Shown: positions 18,102-27,437 of the stretch, in pieces
Layout of the letters: each line of letters opens with the position of its first letter
Position numbering within the stretch: the stretch's first letter is position 1
From: Herbaspirillum aquaticum
Lineage (GTDB): Bacteria; Pseudomonadota; Gammaproteobacteria; Burkholderiales; Burkholderiaceae_D
Assembly: GCF_002213425.1 (NCBI RefSeq)
Contig: NZ_NJGV01000013.1
Location: forward strand, 1-64,000
Direction: 5' to 3'
DNA: 64,000 nucleotides
Program-made: the position numbers and the translations under genes
The notes under the pieces: generated by a model
What the model was told of the DNA's origin: nothing
What the model saw: the letters and a program-made list of their open reading frames with translations, nothing else
Databases searched by the model: none

Positions 18102-19991
18102 ATGAGCCAGCCCAGCCCCGATCCGCAGCAAGAAGCGCAACCGCAGCCGCATTCCCAGACGCAGCACACCGAACAACCGCACCTGGCCGCCCAGGCGCAC
18201 GACATGCCCTCGACCTCCTCGCTGGAGCTGGGCGTGATCGGCAATTGCGCCTTCTCGGCGCTGGTGGACAAGATGGGCCGCATCGTCTGGTGCTGCCTGC
18301 CGCGCTTTGATGGCGATCCGGTCTTCAATGCGCTGCTCGATCCCACCGACAACGGCGCGCTGTGGGCTTTCCAGCTGGAGAACTTTTCCCACAGCGAGCA
18401 GTGGTATGAACCCAATACCGCCGTGCTGCGCACCCGCCTGTACGACACGCTGGGCCAGGGCATCGAGATCACCGACCTGGCGCCGCGCTTCCAGAGCCGC
18501 GGCCGTTTCTTCCGTCCGCTGCAGCTGGTGCGCCGCATCCATCCGCTCTCGGGTGCGCCGCGCATGCGCGTGGTGCTGCGTCCCAAATTCGACTGGGGCC
18601 GCGAAGTGCCGCCGCAGACGCGTGGCAGCAACCATATCCGCTATGTCGGCCAGGAGCAGACCCTGCGCCTCAATACCGATGCGCCCATCAGCTACATCGT
18701 CGACGAGACCGCCTTCGTGGTCAGCCGCCCCTACAACTTCATCCTCGGCCCGGACGAAACCCTGCATGGCGGCATCAACGATACCGCCCGCGATTTCGAG
18801 CAGGAAACCACCGCCTATTGGCGCAACTGGAGCCGCGCCCTGGCCACACCGCTGGAATGGCAGGATGCCGTCATCCGCGCCGCCATCACGCTCAAATTGT
18901 CGGTCTATGAAGATACGGGCGCGATCATCGCCGCCATGACCACCAGCGTGCCCGAAGCACCGGGCAGCCAGCGCAACTGGGACTATCGTTATTGCTGGCT
19001 GCGTGACGCTTTCTTCGTGGTGCGGGCCCTCAACAGCCTCTCCGAGCTGGGCACCATGGAAGACTACCTGCGCTGGCTGACCAATGTGGTGGTGCGTTCC
19101 GGCGGCGGCCACGTGCAGCCCCTGTACGGCATCGGCCTGGAAGAAGCGCTGCCCGAACAGATCCTGGATCACCTGCCGGGCTACCAGCACCACCAGCCGG
19201 TGCGCGTGGGCAACCAGGCGTATGAACATTTCCAGCACGACGTCTACGGCAACATCGTGCTGGGCGCGGCGCAGGCTTTCCACGACATGCGCCTGCACCA
19301 TCGCGCCGGTGCCGAGCACTTCCAGCATCTGGAGGCCGTGGGTGAACGCGCCTACGAGGTCTACAACCAGCCCGATGCCGGCATGTGGGAGCTGCGTACC
19401 CGCTCGCGCATCCATACCTCCTCGGCGCTGATGAGCTGGGCCGCCTGCGACCGCCTGGCCAAGATCGCCGCCCGCGTGGACCTGCCCGAGCGGGCCCGCT
19501 ACTGGGGCGACCGCGCCAAGGAAATCGGCGACCGCATCCTTACCGAAGCCTGGAATGAACAGCGCCAGGCCTATGCCGAAAGCTTCGGCGGACGCGACCT
19601 CGACGCCAGCGTGCTGCTGATGGTGGAAGTGGGCCTGATCTCGCCGACCGATCCGCGTTTCATCTCCACCGTGGAAGCGCTGGAGAAGTCGCTCTGCGAC
19701 GGGCCCTACATGCGCCGCTACGAAGCCCCGGATGATTTCGGCCGTCCCGAGACCGCCTTCAACATCTGCACCTTCTGGCGCATCGATGCGCTGGCGCGCA
19801 TCGGCCGCAAGGAGCAGGCGCGCGAGATCTTCCAGGCCATGCTGGATGCGCGCAACCACCTGGGCCTGCTGTCCGAGGATACGCACCCGGTCACGCGCCA
19901 GATGTGGGGCAACTTCCCGCAGACCTATTCGATGGTGGGCATCATCAACTGTGCGATGCGCCTGTCGGCTTCGTGGGAGGCGGTGATCTGA
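18102..19991 (+). CDS. Glycoside hydrolase family 15 protein (glucoamylase/trehalase-like)
   Basis: 629-residue cytoplasmic GH15 enzyme of the bacterial glucoamylase/trehalase type. The first 35 residues are Gln/Pro/His-rich and probably disordered. Then comes the N-terminal beta-sandwich (ELGVIGNCAFSALVDKMGRIVWCCLPRFDGDPVF) and the alpha/alpha barrel with NWDYRYCWLRDAFF, LYGIGLEEALPEQ, HLPGYQHHQPVRVGNQA and NICTFWRIDALARIG. The start at 18102 follows GAGGAACC; an upstream ATG at 18024 lacks support. Its position between otsB and otsA, overlapping otsA by one base, ties it to trehalose metabolism: it may hydrolyse trehalose or an alpha-glucan. Substrate is not determined. Confidence 0.92.
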   Translation: MSQPSPDPQQEAQPQPHSQTQHTEQPHLAAQAHDMPSTSSLELGVIGNCAFSALVDKMGRIVWCCLPRFDGDPVFNALLDPTDNGALWAFQLENFSHSEQWYEPNTAVLRTRLYDTLGQGIEITDLAPRFQSRGRFFRPLQLVRRIHPLSGAPRMRVVLRPKFDWGREVPPQTRGSNHIRYVGQEQTLRLNTDAPISYIVDETAFVVSRPYNFILGPDETLHGGINDTARDFEQETTAYWRNWSRALATPLEWQDAVIRAAITLKLSVYEDTGAIIAAMTTSVPEAPGSQRNWDYRYCWLRDAFFVVRALNSLSELGTMEDYLRWLTNVVVRSGGGHVQPLYGIGLEEALPEQILDHLPGYQHHQPVRVGNQAYEHFQHDVYGNIVLGAAQAFHDMRLHHRAGAEHFQHLEAVGERAYEVYNQPDAGMWELRTRSRIHTSSALMSWAACDRLAKIAARVDLPERARYWGDRAKEIGDRILTEAWNEQRQAYAESFGGRDLDASVLLMVEVGLISPTDPRFISTVEALEKSLCDGPYMRRYEAPDDFGRPETAFNICTFWRIDALARIGRKEQAREIFQAMLDARNHLGLLSEDTHPVTRQMWGNFPQTYSMVGIINCAMRLSASWEAVI

Positions 19992-21385
19992 TGGGCAGAC
20001 TCGTCGTCGTTTCCAATCGCCTCGCCGATCCCCGCAAGCCGGCTGCGGGCGGCCTGGCCGTTGCCCTGGGCGAAACCCTCAAGAAGACCGGCGGACTCTG
20101 GTTCGGCTGGAGCGGCAAGGTCGTCGAGAACGGTACGCCCGGCGAGGGCGAGTTGCGCGTCAACCAGGCCGGGCCGGTCACCCTGGCCGAACTGGACCTG
20201 TCGCAGGAAGACCATGATGCCTACTACCGCGGCTACGCCAATGGCGTGCTGTGGCCGGTCTTCCACTATCGACTGGACCTGGCGCATTTCGAAGCCGGCC
20301 ACCTGGGTGGCTATCGCCGGGTCAACCAGCTTTTCGCGCGCAAATTGTTTCCGCTGTTGAAGCGCGATGACATCGTCTGGATCCACGATTACCACCTCAT
20401 CCCGCTGGCTGCCGAACTGCGCGCCATGGGCTGCGAGGCGCGCATCGGCTTCTTCCTGCACATCCCGCTGCCGCCGCCGCCCATCCTGACTGCCATCCCT
20501 TCGCATGAATGGCTCATGCGCGCACTGTTTGCCTATGACCTGGTGGGCTTCCAGAACCACGCCGACCTGCAGCACTTCGCCCAGTACGTCCAGGCCGAAG
20601 CGACCGCCGAGCCGGTCGGACCCAACCAGTTCCGCGCCTTCAACCGCACGGTGCATGCCAATGCCTTCCCGATCGGCATCGACGTGGCCGAATTCCAGCG
20701 CCTGGGCCAGGCCAAGGAAGCGCGCGACACCTATGAAAGCACCAAGGCCGAGTATTCGCGCCGCCGCCTGCTGATCGGCGTGGACCGGCTGGATTATTCG
20801 AAGGGCCTGCCGCAGCGCATCCGCGCCTTCCGCGAACTGCTGCGCCTGTATCCGGAAAATCGCCACAGCGCTACCTTGCTGCAGATCGCCTCGCCCAGCC
20901 GTGAAGACGTGGAAGCCTACGGCGACATCCAGCGCGAACTGGAAAGCCTGTGCGGCTCCATCAACGGCGACTTCGGCGACTTCGACTGGATGCCGATCCG
21001 CTACATCCACCGTACCGTGGCGCGCCGCCGCCTGCCGGGTTTGTACCGCGCCTGCGCGGTGGCGCTGGTGACGCCCCTGCGGGACGGCATGAACCTGGTG
21101 GCCAAGGAGTTCGTCGCCTCCCAGGATCCGGACGATCCGGGCGTCCTTGTGTTGTCGCGCTTTGCCGGGGCGGCCGAGCAGATGAAACAGGCGCTCATCA
21201 TCAACCCCTACGACACCCACGGTGCCGCCCAGGTCATCCAGCAGGCCCTGCAGATGTCGCAGGGCGAACGGCGCGAGCGCCATGCCGCGCTGATGGAGAA
21301 CATCCGCCGCTTCGACGTGCATTGGTGGTGCCGTGAATTCCTTGACACGCTGCGCAGCAGCCGCGCCGCCCCGGTGGACAGTTGA
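19991..21385 (+). CDS. otsA: Alpha,alpha-trehalose-phosphate synthase (UDP-forming) OtsA
   Basis: GT20 retaining glucosyltransferase making trehalose-6-phosphate from UDP-glucose and glucose-6-phosphate; trehalose is an osmo- and desiccation protectant. 464 residues beginning [14 protein letters not shown], with the conserved GGLAVAL loop, [25 protein letters not shown] and [15 protein letters not shown]. The start ATG overlaps the GH15 stop (TGATG), so translation is coupled; the longer frame from 19904 runs inside GH15. A 12-bp hairpin follows the stop. Confidence 0.96.
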   Translation: MGRLVVVSNRLADPRKPAAGGLAVALGETLKKTGGLWFGWSGKVVENGTPGEGELRVNQAGPVTLAELDLSQEDHDAYYRGYANGVLWPVFHYRLDLAHFEAGHLGGYRRVNQLFARKLFPLLKRDDIVWIHDYHLIPLAAELRAMGCEARIGFFLHIPLPPPPILTAIPSHEWLMRALFAYDLVGFQNHADLQHFAQYVQAEATAEPVGPNQFRAFNRTVHANAFPIGIDVAEFQRLGQAKEARDTYESTKAEYSRRRLLIGVDRLDYSKGLPQRIRAFRELLRLYPENRHSATLLQIASPSREDVEAYGDIQRELESLCGSINGDFGDFDWMPIRYIHRTVARRRLPGLYRACAVALVTPLRDGMNLVAKEFVASQDPDDPGVLVLSRFAGAAEQMKQALIINPYDTHGAAQVIQQALQMSQGERRERHAALMENIRRFDVHWWCREFLDTLRSSRAAPVDS

Positions 21386-21446
21386 GCCGGGTGCCCGCGC
21401 CGCCCGGCGAGCGTAGTGAATAAAATTGCAAAATGGCAAAATTTGC

Positions 21447-21476
21447 CTGGCGCGACGGTGCATGCCGTCGCGCCAG
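21447..21476 (+). terminator. Hairpin after otsA
   Basis: CTGGCGCGACGG pairs exactly with CCGTCGCGCCAG around TGCATG, 61 bases after the otsA stop. No T-run follows, so termination may need Rho or it may only stabilise the 3' end. Confidence 0.5.
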
Positions 21477-21523
21477 CGCATCGCCTGCGCGGGCAGGTTC
21501 ACTAAAACTCCGCCAAAAGCCTT

Positions 21524-21529
21524 TATAAT
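21524..21529 (+). promoter_or_regulatory. -10 element before the fmdB-like gene
   Basis: A perfect TATAAT 33 bases ahead of the start codon. No clear -35 at 16-18 bases; an extended or activated promoter is possible. Confidence 0.5.
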
Positions 21530-21562
21530 TCAGGGTTTTGGAAGTTTTTTGCGGAGTTAGTC

Positions 21563-21919
21563 ATGCCCATTTACGCGTATCGCTGCGAAGCGTGTGGTTT
21601 TGCCAAGGATGTCTTGCAGAAGATCTCTGACGATGCGTTGACCGTTTGCCCATCTTGCAACAAGGACAGTTTCCGCAAGCAGTTGACTGCGGCCGGTTTC
21701 CAGTTGAAGGGTTCGGGCTGGTACGTGACCGATTTCCGGGGCAATGGCAGTGGCACGGCCAACAGCAAGGGTGCCAATGGCACCGGCATCGCCGGGTCCA
21801 CCGACGCCCCCGCTGCGGCCGCAGAAGCGCCTGCTGCCGCTACGGCGGCTCCGGCTGCTGCGCCCGCACCGGCGGCGGCTGCCCCTGCGGCGGCACCGTC
21901 CACCCCCAGCGCCAGCTAA
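21563..21919 (+). CDS. FmdB-family zinc ribbon protein
   Basis: 118 residues. The first 60 are the FmdB/CxxC_CxxC regulatory-protein domain: MPIYAYRCEACG with CEAC, then CPSC, four cysteines that form a zinc ribbon, followed by the GFQLKGSGWYVTDF motif. The rest is an Ala/Pro-rich tail of low complexity. The family is widespread and often found upstream of DUF502 and aspS in betaproteobacteria, as here; its molecular role is not settled. A TATAAT element lies just upstream. The DUF502 gene starts 19 bases downstream. Confidence 0.9.
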   Translation: MPIYAYRCEACGFAKDVLQKISDDALTVCPSCNKDSFRKQLTAAGFQLKGSGWYVTDFRGNGSGTANSKGANGTGIAGSTDAPAAAAEAPAAATAAPAAAPAPAAAAPAAAPSTPSAS

Positions 21920-21938
21920 CGAGGTCTTCCTTTCCCCC

Positions 21939-22574
21939 ATGCGCAAATACTTCATCACGGGTCTGCTGATCCTGGTCCCCCTGGCCATCACGCTGTGGGT
22001 ACTGAACCTGATCATCAGTACCATGGACCAGTCGCTGCTGCTGCTGCCGGAAGCATGGCGGCCGGCGCATTGGCTGGGCCACAACATTCCCGGCCTGGGC
22101 GCGATCCTGACGCTGCTGATCGTGTTCCTCACCGGCCTGGCCGCGCGCAATTTCATCGGCCGCCGCCTGGTGCTGCTGTGGGAAGGCCTGCTGACCCGCA
22201 TTCCGGTGGTGAAGTCGATCTATTCCAGCGTCAAGCAGGTCTCCGATACGCTGTTCTCGCCCTCCGGCAACGCCTTCCGCAAGGCCGTGCTGATCCAGTA
22301 CCCGCGCCAGGGTTCGTGGACCATCGCCTTCCTGACCGGCACGCCCGGTGGCGAGGTCAAGAACCACCTGCAGGGCGAGTTCATCAGCGTGTATGTGCCC
22401 ACCACCCCCAACCCGACTTCCGGTTTCTTCCTGATGCTGCCGCGTGCCGATGCCATCGAGCTCGACATGTCGGTGGATGCAGCCCTGAAGTACATCGTCT
22501 CCATGGGCGTGGTCGCCCCCGAGATGGTCACCGACAAGAAGATCATCACCGACGCGGCGGCGCCGAAGAATTGA
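21939..22574 (+). CDS. DUF502 family inner-membrane protein
   Basis: 211 residues. Two N-terminal membrane helices (FITGLLILVPLAITLWVLNLII and AILTLLIVFLTGLAARNFIG) are followed by a soluble domain with the family hallmarks RIPVVKSIYSSVKQVSDT, VPTTPNPTSGFFLMLP and SMGVVAPE. The family function is not established; it is often annotated as a transporter only by distant similarity. The start at 21939 fits the domain, and the open frame further upstream overlaps the fmdB gene. Probably co-transcribed with the fmdB-like gene and aspS. Confidence 0.92.
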   Translation: MRKYFITGLLILVPLAITLWVLNLIISTMDQSLLLLPEAWRPAHWLGHNIPGLGAILTLLIVFLTGLAARNFIGRRLVLLWEGLLTRIPVVKSIYSSVKQVSDTLFSPSGNAFRKAVLIQYPRQGSWTIAFLTGTPGGEVKNHLQGEFISVYVPTTPNPTSGFFLMLPRADAIELDMSVDAALKYIVSMGVVAPEMVTDKKIITDAAAPKN

Positions 22575-22670
22575 GGGGGCGGCCGGCAGTCCGCTGCCCG
22601 GCCAGCCCCGCCTTCGCCCTTAGCGTCTTCTCTGAAATCCAACAAGAACACTGTCAACGGAATCACAACC

Positions 22671-24476
22671 ATGTCCATGCGAACCCAATACTGTGGCCTC
22701 ACTACCGAGGCACTGCTCGGCCAAACCGTCAGCCTCTGCGGCTGGGTGCACCGTCGCCGCGATCACGGCGGCGTGATCTTCATCGACCTGCGCGACCGCG
22801 AAGGCCTGGTCCAGGTGGTCTGCGACCCGGATCGCGCGGATGTCTTCAAGAACGCCGAATCGGTGCGCAACGAGTTCTGCCTGCGCATCACGGGTCTCGT
22901 GCGCAACCGTCCGGAAGGCACCACCAACGCCAACCTGAAGTCGGGCAAGATCGAAGTGCTGTGCCACGAACTGGAAGTGCTGAACCCGTCGGTGACGCCG
23001 CCGTTCCAGCTCGATGACGACAGCCTGTCCGAAACCACCCGCCTGACCCACCGCGTGCTGGACCTGCGTCGTCCGCAGATGCAGAACAACCTGCGCCTGC
23101 GCTACAAGGTGGCCATGGAAGTGCGCAAGTTCCTGGATGCACAAGGCTTCATCGACATCGAAACCCCGATGCTGACCAAGTCCACCCCGGAAGGCGCCCG
23201 CGACTACCTGGTGCCCTCGCGCGTGAACGCCGGTGAATTCTTTGCCCTGCCGCAATCGCCCCAGCTGTTCAAGCAGCTGCTGATGGTGGCCAACTTCGAC
23301 CGCTACTACCAGATCACCAAGTGCTTCCGCGACGAAGACCTGCGTGCTGACCGCCAGCCGGAATTCACCCAGATCGACTGCGAAACCTCCTTCCTCAACG
23401 AACAGGAAATCCGTGACCTGTTCGAAGGCATGATCCGACTGGTCTTCAAGAACGCGCTGGACATCGACCTGCCGAACCCGTTCCCGGTGATGGACTTCGC
23501 CACCGCCATGGGCATGTATGGTTCGGACAAGCCGGACATGCGCGTCAAGCTCGAATTCACCGAGCTGACCGATGTCATGAAGGACGTGGACTTCAAGGTC
23601 TTCTCGGGCGCTGCCAACAGCGAAGGCGGCCGCGTGGTCGGCCTGCGCGTGCCGGGCGGTGCGGAAATGCCGCGTTCGGAAATCGACGCCTATACCCAGT
23701 TCGTCGCCATCTACGGCGCCAAGGGCCTGGCCTACATCAAGGTCAATGAAAAGGCCAAGGGCCGTGACGGCCTGCAGTCGCCCATCGTCAAGAACATCCA
23801 CGATGCGGCCCTGAACGCCATCCTGGAAAAGACCGGCGCACAAGACGGCGACCTGATCTTCTTCGGTGCCGACAAGGCCAAGGTGGTCAACGACGCCATC
23901 GGCGCGCTGCGCGTGAAGATCGGCCACAGCGAATTCGGCAAGAAGAACGGCCTGTTCGACGACGCATGGCGTCCGCTGTGGGTGGTCGACTTCCCCATGT
24001 TCGAATACGACGAAGACGGCCAGCGCTGGGTGGCCCTGCACCACCCGTTCACCTCGCCCAAGGATGGCCACGAAGACTTCATCTCGACCAACCCGGGTGC
24101 GGCCATCGCCAAGGCCTACGACATGGTCCTGAACGGCTGGGAACTGGGCGGCGGCTCGGTCCGTATCCACCGCGCCGACGTGCAGAGCAAGGTGTTCCGC
24201 GCCCTGAAGATCGATGACGAAGAAGCCCGCCTGAAGTTCGGCTTCCTGCTGGACGCCCTGCAATACGGCGCGCCCCCGCACGGCGGCATCGCCTTCGGCC
24301 TGGACCGTCTGGTCACCATGATGGCCGGTGCCGAATCGATCCGCGACGTGATCGCCTTCCCCAAGACCCAGCGCGCCCAGTGCCTGCTGACCCACGCCCC
24401 TTCGGAAGTGGACGAGAAGCAGCTGCGCGAGCTGCACATCCGCCTGCGCAATACCGAGCCGGCAGTGAAGGCCTGA
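22671..24476 (+). CDS. aspS: Aspartyl-tRNA synthetase
   Basis: Class IIb synthetase charging tRNA-Asp. 601 residues, bacterial type with the inserted GAD domain. The N-terminal OB fold reads [26 protein letters not shown]. Motif 2 is [18 protein letters not shown], and motif 3 is the GIAFGLDRL region near the end. MSMRTQYCG is the start; a second ATG two codons in is equally possible. The gene ends before an AT-rich spacer with GATTCATCGATTC-like words and a perfect terminator. Whether it also charges tRNA-Asn is not readable by eye. Confidence 0.97.
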   Translation: MSMRTQYCGLTTEALLGQTVSLCGWVHRRRDHGGVIFIDLRDREGLVQVVCDPDRADVFKNAESVRNEFCLRITGLVRNRPEGTTNANLKSGKIEVLCHELEVLNPSVTPPFQLDDDSLSETTRLTHRVLDLRRPQMQNNLRLRYKVAMEVRKFLDAQGFIDIETPMLTKSTPEGARDYLVPSRVNAGEFFALPQSPQLFKQLLMVANFDRYYQITKCFRDEDLRADRQPEFTQIDCETSFLNEQEIRDLFEGMIRLVFKNALDIDLPNPFPVMDFATAMGMYGSDKPDMRVKLEFTELTDVMKDVDFKVFSGAANSEGGRVVGLRVPGGAEMPRSEIDAYTQFVAIYGAKGLAYIKVNEKAKGRDGLQSPIVKNIHDAALNAILEKTGAQDGDLIFFGADKAKVVNDAIGALRVKIGHSEFGKKNGLFDDAWRPLWVVDFPMFEYDEDGQRWVALHHPFTSPKDGHEDFISTNPGAAIAKAYDMVLNGWELGGGSVRIHRADVQSKVFRALKIDDEEARLKFGFLLDALQYGAPPHGGIAFGLDRLVTMMAGAESIRDVIAFPKTQRAQCLLTHAPSEVDEKQLRELHIRLRNTEPAVKA

Positions 24477-24565
24477 TCGATTCAGCGACTCATCGATTCA
24501 TCGATTCGACATTCATCTCCTCATCAATTCATCGATGGGGTTGATGAATCGAAGAGGGCAGCCAC

Positions 24566-24598
24566 AAAAAGCGCGTGCAGAAATGCACGCGCTTTTTT
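24566..24598 (+). terminator. Terminator after aspS
   Basis: AAAAAGCGCGTGCA and TGCACGCGCTTTTT pair perfectly around a GAAA (GNRA) tetraloop, followed by a T-run. The 90 bases between the stop and the hairpin hold overlapping copies of ATCGATTC and ATTCATC. Confidence 0.94.
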
Positions 24599-24777
24599 CA
24601 TTGTGGAAGCGGATTCATAAAAGATATAAACAATATAAAAAATTAATACGGGAAATCCTCATATCATTTACGCATGCATGCGCACAGAGCATGGCTGCAT
24701 GCACAGATATCATTTCCGCCTGCCTCCCGCTGACCCTATTATCGGCCGCATATCAACGTCTGACATGAGGGGAGAGC

Positions 24778-26079
24778 ATGCAAGCAACGACATTACCAGC
24801 CGGCGGGATTCCGGTGGTCACCAACCACCAGCGCCGTCGCGCGATCATTGCCACCGTGATCGGCAATGGTCTCGAATGGTTCGACTTCACCGTCTACAGT
24901 TTCTTCGCGGTGATCATCGCCAAGCTGTTCTTCCCGACCGGTAACGACCTGACGTCCCTGCTGCTGGCAGTGGCGACTTTCGGTGTCGGTTTCTTCATGC
25001 GTCCGGTGGGCGGCATCCTGCTGGGCATCTACGCTGACCGCGTGGGCCGCAAGGCGGCGTTGTCGGTCACCATCCTGCTCATGGCGGTGGGCACCACCAT
25101 GATCGGCCTGGCACCGACCTATGAAAGCGTGGGCCTGTTCGCCCCGCTCATCATCGTCGTGGCGCGCCTGCTGCAAGGCTTCTCGGCCGGCGGCGAGATG
25201 GGCAGTGCCACCGCCTTCCTGACCGAATACGCGCCCGAGCGTGAACGCGCCTATTACTCCAGCTGGATCCAGGCCAGCATCGGCGTGGCCGTGCTGCTGG
25301 GTGCGGCCGTCGGCACCTTCGTCACCACCAGCCTGGAACCGGAAGCCCTGGCCAGCTGGGGCTGGCGACTGCCCTTCCTGCTGGGCATCATCATCGGCCC
25401 GGTCGGTTACTACATCCGCAATCACCTCGAAGAAACCCCGACCTTCCTCGAAGAAAAGGACAAGACCGATTCGCCCTTGAAGGAAGTGATCCGCAACTTC
25501 CCGCGCGAGACCTCGGCCAGCTTTTCGATGGTCATCCTGTGGACGGTCTGTACCTATGTGCTGCTGTTCTACATGCCGACCTACTCGGTGAAGGTGCTGA
25601 AGCTGCCGCAAACCACCGGCTTCATCGCCGGCATGGTGGGTGGACTCTGCATCATGGTGCTGGCCCCCATCGTTGGCCGCCTGGCCGACCGCATCGGACG
25701 CCGTCCGCTGCTCTCCGGTGCCGCCGCGCTGATCCTGGTGCTGGCCTATCCCATGTTTGCCTGGATCAACAGCGCACCCAGCCTGACCACCCTGCTGGTC
25801 TTCCAGCTGGTCTTCGGCACCCTGATCGCGGCCTACACCGGCCCCATCCTGGCGGCTTTCTCCGAACTGTTCCCGGCCAAGGTGCTTTCCACCGGACTGT
25901 CGGTGGCCTACAACCTGGCCGTGACCATCTTCGGCGGCTTTGCTTCCTTCTTCATCACCTGGCTGATCGCTGCCACCGGCAACAACATGGCCCCGGCCTT
26001 CTACGTGATGATCGCCGCTGCCATCAGCTTCGTCGGCACCCGCTTCGTGCGTGAGCCGCAGTACCTGCAACAACATTGA
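24778..26079 (+). CDS. MFS transporter, metabolite:proton symporter (MHS) family
   Basis: 433-residue inner-membrane transporter with 12 predicted helices. GNGLEWFDFTVYSFFA at the start of TM1 and RPVGGILLGIYADRVGRKAAL (the MFS loop 2-3 motif) are typical of the MHS/ProP-citrate branch, which imports organic acids or betaines with protons. The start at 24778 follows AGGGGAGAGC. The next gene, an amidohydrolase, begins nine bases after the stop, so the imported molecule is probably its substrate. An AT-rich region upstream (24600-24680) likely holds the promoter. Confidence 0.92.
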   Translation: MQATTLPAGGIPVVTNHQRRRAIIATVIGNGLEWFDFTVYSFFAVIIAKLFFPTGNDLTSLLLAVATFGVGFFMRPVGGILLGIYADRVGRKAALSVTILLMAVGTTMIGLAPTYESVGLFAPLIIVVARLLQGFSAGGEMGSATAFLTEYAPERERAYYSSWIQASIGVAVLLGAAVGTFVTTSLEPEALASWGWRLPFLLGIIIGPVGYYIRNHLEETPTFLEEKDKTDSPLKEVIRNFPRETSASFSMVILWTVCTYVLLFYMPTYSVKVLKLPQTTGFIAGMVGGLCIMVLAPIVGRLADRIGRRPLLSGAAALILVLAYPMFAWINSAPSLTTLLVFQLVFGTLIAAYTGPILAAFSELFPAKVLSTGLSVAYNLAVTIFGGFASFFITWLIAATGNNMAPAFYVMIAAAISFVGTRFVREPQYLQQH

Positions 26080-26087
26080 AATTCGCC

Positions 26088-27317
26088 ATGACCAAGATTC
26101 TCCTGAAGGGCGGCAACGTCCTCGACCCGGCACTGGGCAGCCTGTTCCCGCGCCATGATGTCCTGATCGAAAAAGACCGCATCATCGATGTCTCCGCCAC
26201 GCCTCTTGAAGTGAGCGGCGCACGCGTGATCGACGTCACCGGCAAGACCGTCATGCCCGGCCTGATCGATTGCCACGTGCACGTGCTGGCCTCGCTGGCC
26301 AACCTGGGCCTCAATGCCTTGCAACCCGGCTCGCTGACTTCGATCCGCGCCTTGCCCATCGTCGAAGCCATGTTGAATCGCGGCTTCACCAGCGTGCGGG
26401 ATGCCGGTGGTGCCGACTGGGGCCTGGCGCAAGCCATCGCCATCGGCCTGGTACCGGGCCCGCGCATCTTCCCCTCGGGCAAGGCGCTGTCGCAGACCGG
26501 CGGCCATGGCGATTTCCGGCCGCGTTCCGATGTGCTGGAGCCCTGCTCATGCGCCTTCCGTGCCGGTGCCATTGCGCGCGTGGCCGATGGTGTGGATGCC
26601 GTGCGGCTGGCTGCCCGCGAGGAATTGCAGAAGGGCGCAACCCAGATCAAGATCATGGCCTCGGGCGGCGTTGCTTCGCCGACCGACCCCATCGGCAATA
26701 CCCAATACAGCGAAGATGAAATCCGCGCCATCGTGGCCGAAGCCGAGGCCGCGCAGACCTACGTGATGGCGCATGCCTACACCGGCCGCGCCATCGCCCG
26801 CGCCGTGCGCTGCGGCGTGCGCACCATTGAGCACGGCAACCTGGTCGATGCCGAGGCCGCACGCGTGATGCGCGAGCATGGTGCCTTCGTGGTGCCCACC
26901 CTGGTCACCTACGATTCCCTGGCCCGCGACGGTGCGCGCCTGGGCCTGCCGCCCGATTCGGTGGCCAAGATCGAATCGGTGCGCCAGGCTGGCCGCGACT
27001 CGCTGCGCATCTATGCCGAACACGGCGTGCAGATGGGCTTCGGCTCCGACCTGCTGGGCGAGATGCATCAGGATCAATCGACCGAGTTCCTGATCCGTGC
27101 CGAGATCCTCGGCAACCTGGAAACCATCCGCTCGGCCACTTCGATCGCCGCCGCGATCCTGCAGCGCGACGGCGAACTGGGCACCGTGCGCGCCGGTGCG
27201 CTGGCCGACCTGATCGTGGTCGATGGCAATCCGCTGCAGGACATCACGCTGCTGACCGGCCAGGGTGAACACCTGTCGCTGGTCATGCAATCCGGGCACA
27301 TCCACCGCAGCCGCTGA
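26088..27317 (+). CDS. Amidohydrolase (imidazolonepropionase/Xaa-Pro dipeptidase-like)
   Basis: 409-residue metal-dependent hydrolase of the amidohydrolase superfamily, cytoplasmic. The N-terminal beta domain reads ILLKGGNVLDP and VIDVTGKTVMPGLIDCHVHVL with the metal-binding HxH. Further markers are QIKIMASGG (candidate bridging Lys), HAYTGRAIARAVRCG, TIEHGN and FGSDLLGEMHQDQ (catalytic Asp). The C-terminal segment GTVRAGALADLIVVDGNPLQDI is the classical closing beta domain. The related subgroup acts on N-acyl or prolyl amides. The ATG at 26088 is preferred over a TTG four codons upstream that overlaps the transporter stop. Confidence 0.88.
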   Translation: MTKILLKGGNVLDPALGSLFPRHDVLIEKDRIIDVSATPLEVSGARVIDVTGKTVMPGLIDCHVHVLASLANLGLNALQPGSLTSIRALPIVEAMLNRGFTSVRDAGGADWGLAQAIAIGLVPGPRIFPSGKALSQTGGHGDFRPRSDVLEPCSCAFRAGAIARVADGVDAVRLAAREELQKGATQIKIMASGGVASPTDPIGNTQYSEDEIRAIVAEAEAAQTYVMAHAYTGRAIARAVRCGVRTIEHGNLVDAEAARVMREHGAFVVPTLVTYDSLARDGARLGLPPDSVAKIESVRQAGRDSLRIYAEHGVQMGFGSDLLGEMHQDQSTEFLIRAEILGNLETIRSATSIAAAILQRDGELGTVRAGALADLIVVDGNPLQDITLLTGQGEHLSLVMQSGHIHRSR

Positions 27318-27437
27318 TCGCCGGCACTGCGCATTTACCGTCGCCGCTTTCCGTACACCATCGGAAAGCTGCGGTGGGCATGCTTTTCGCTCTACCATCT
27401 CGACCTGGATGAGACCTTTCGAGCCGGAGCGCCGACC

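Noticed and set aside
17655-19886. 743-codon minus-strand frame opposite otsB/GH15
   Set aside because: Shadow frame; both genes on the plus strand have clear catalytic motifs.
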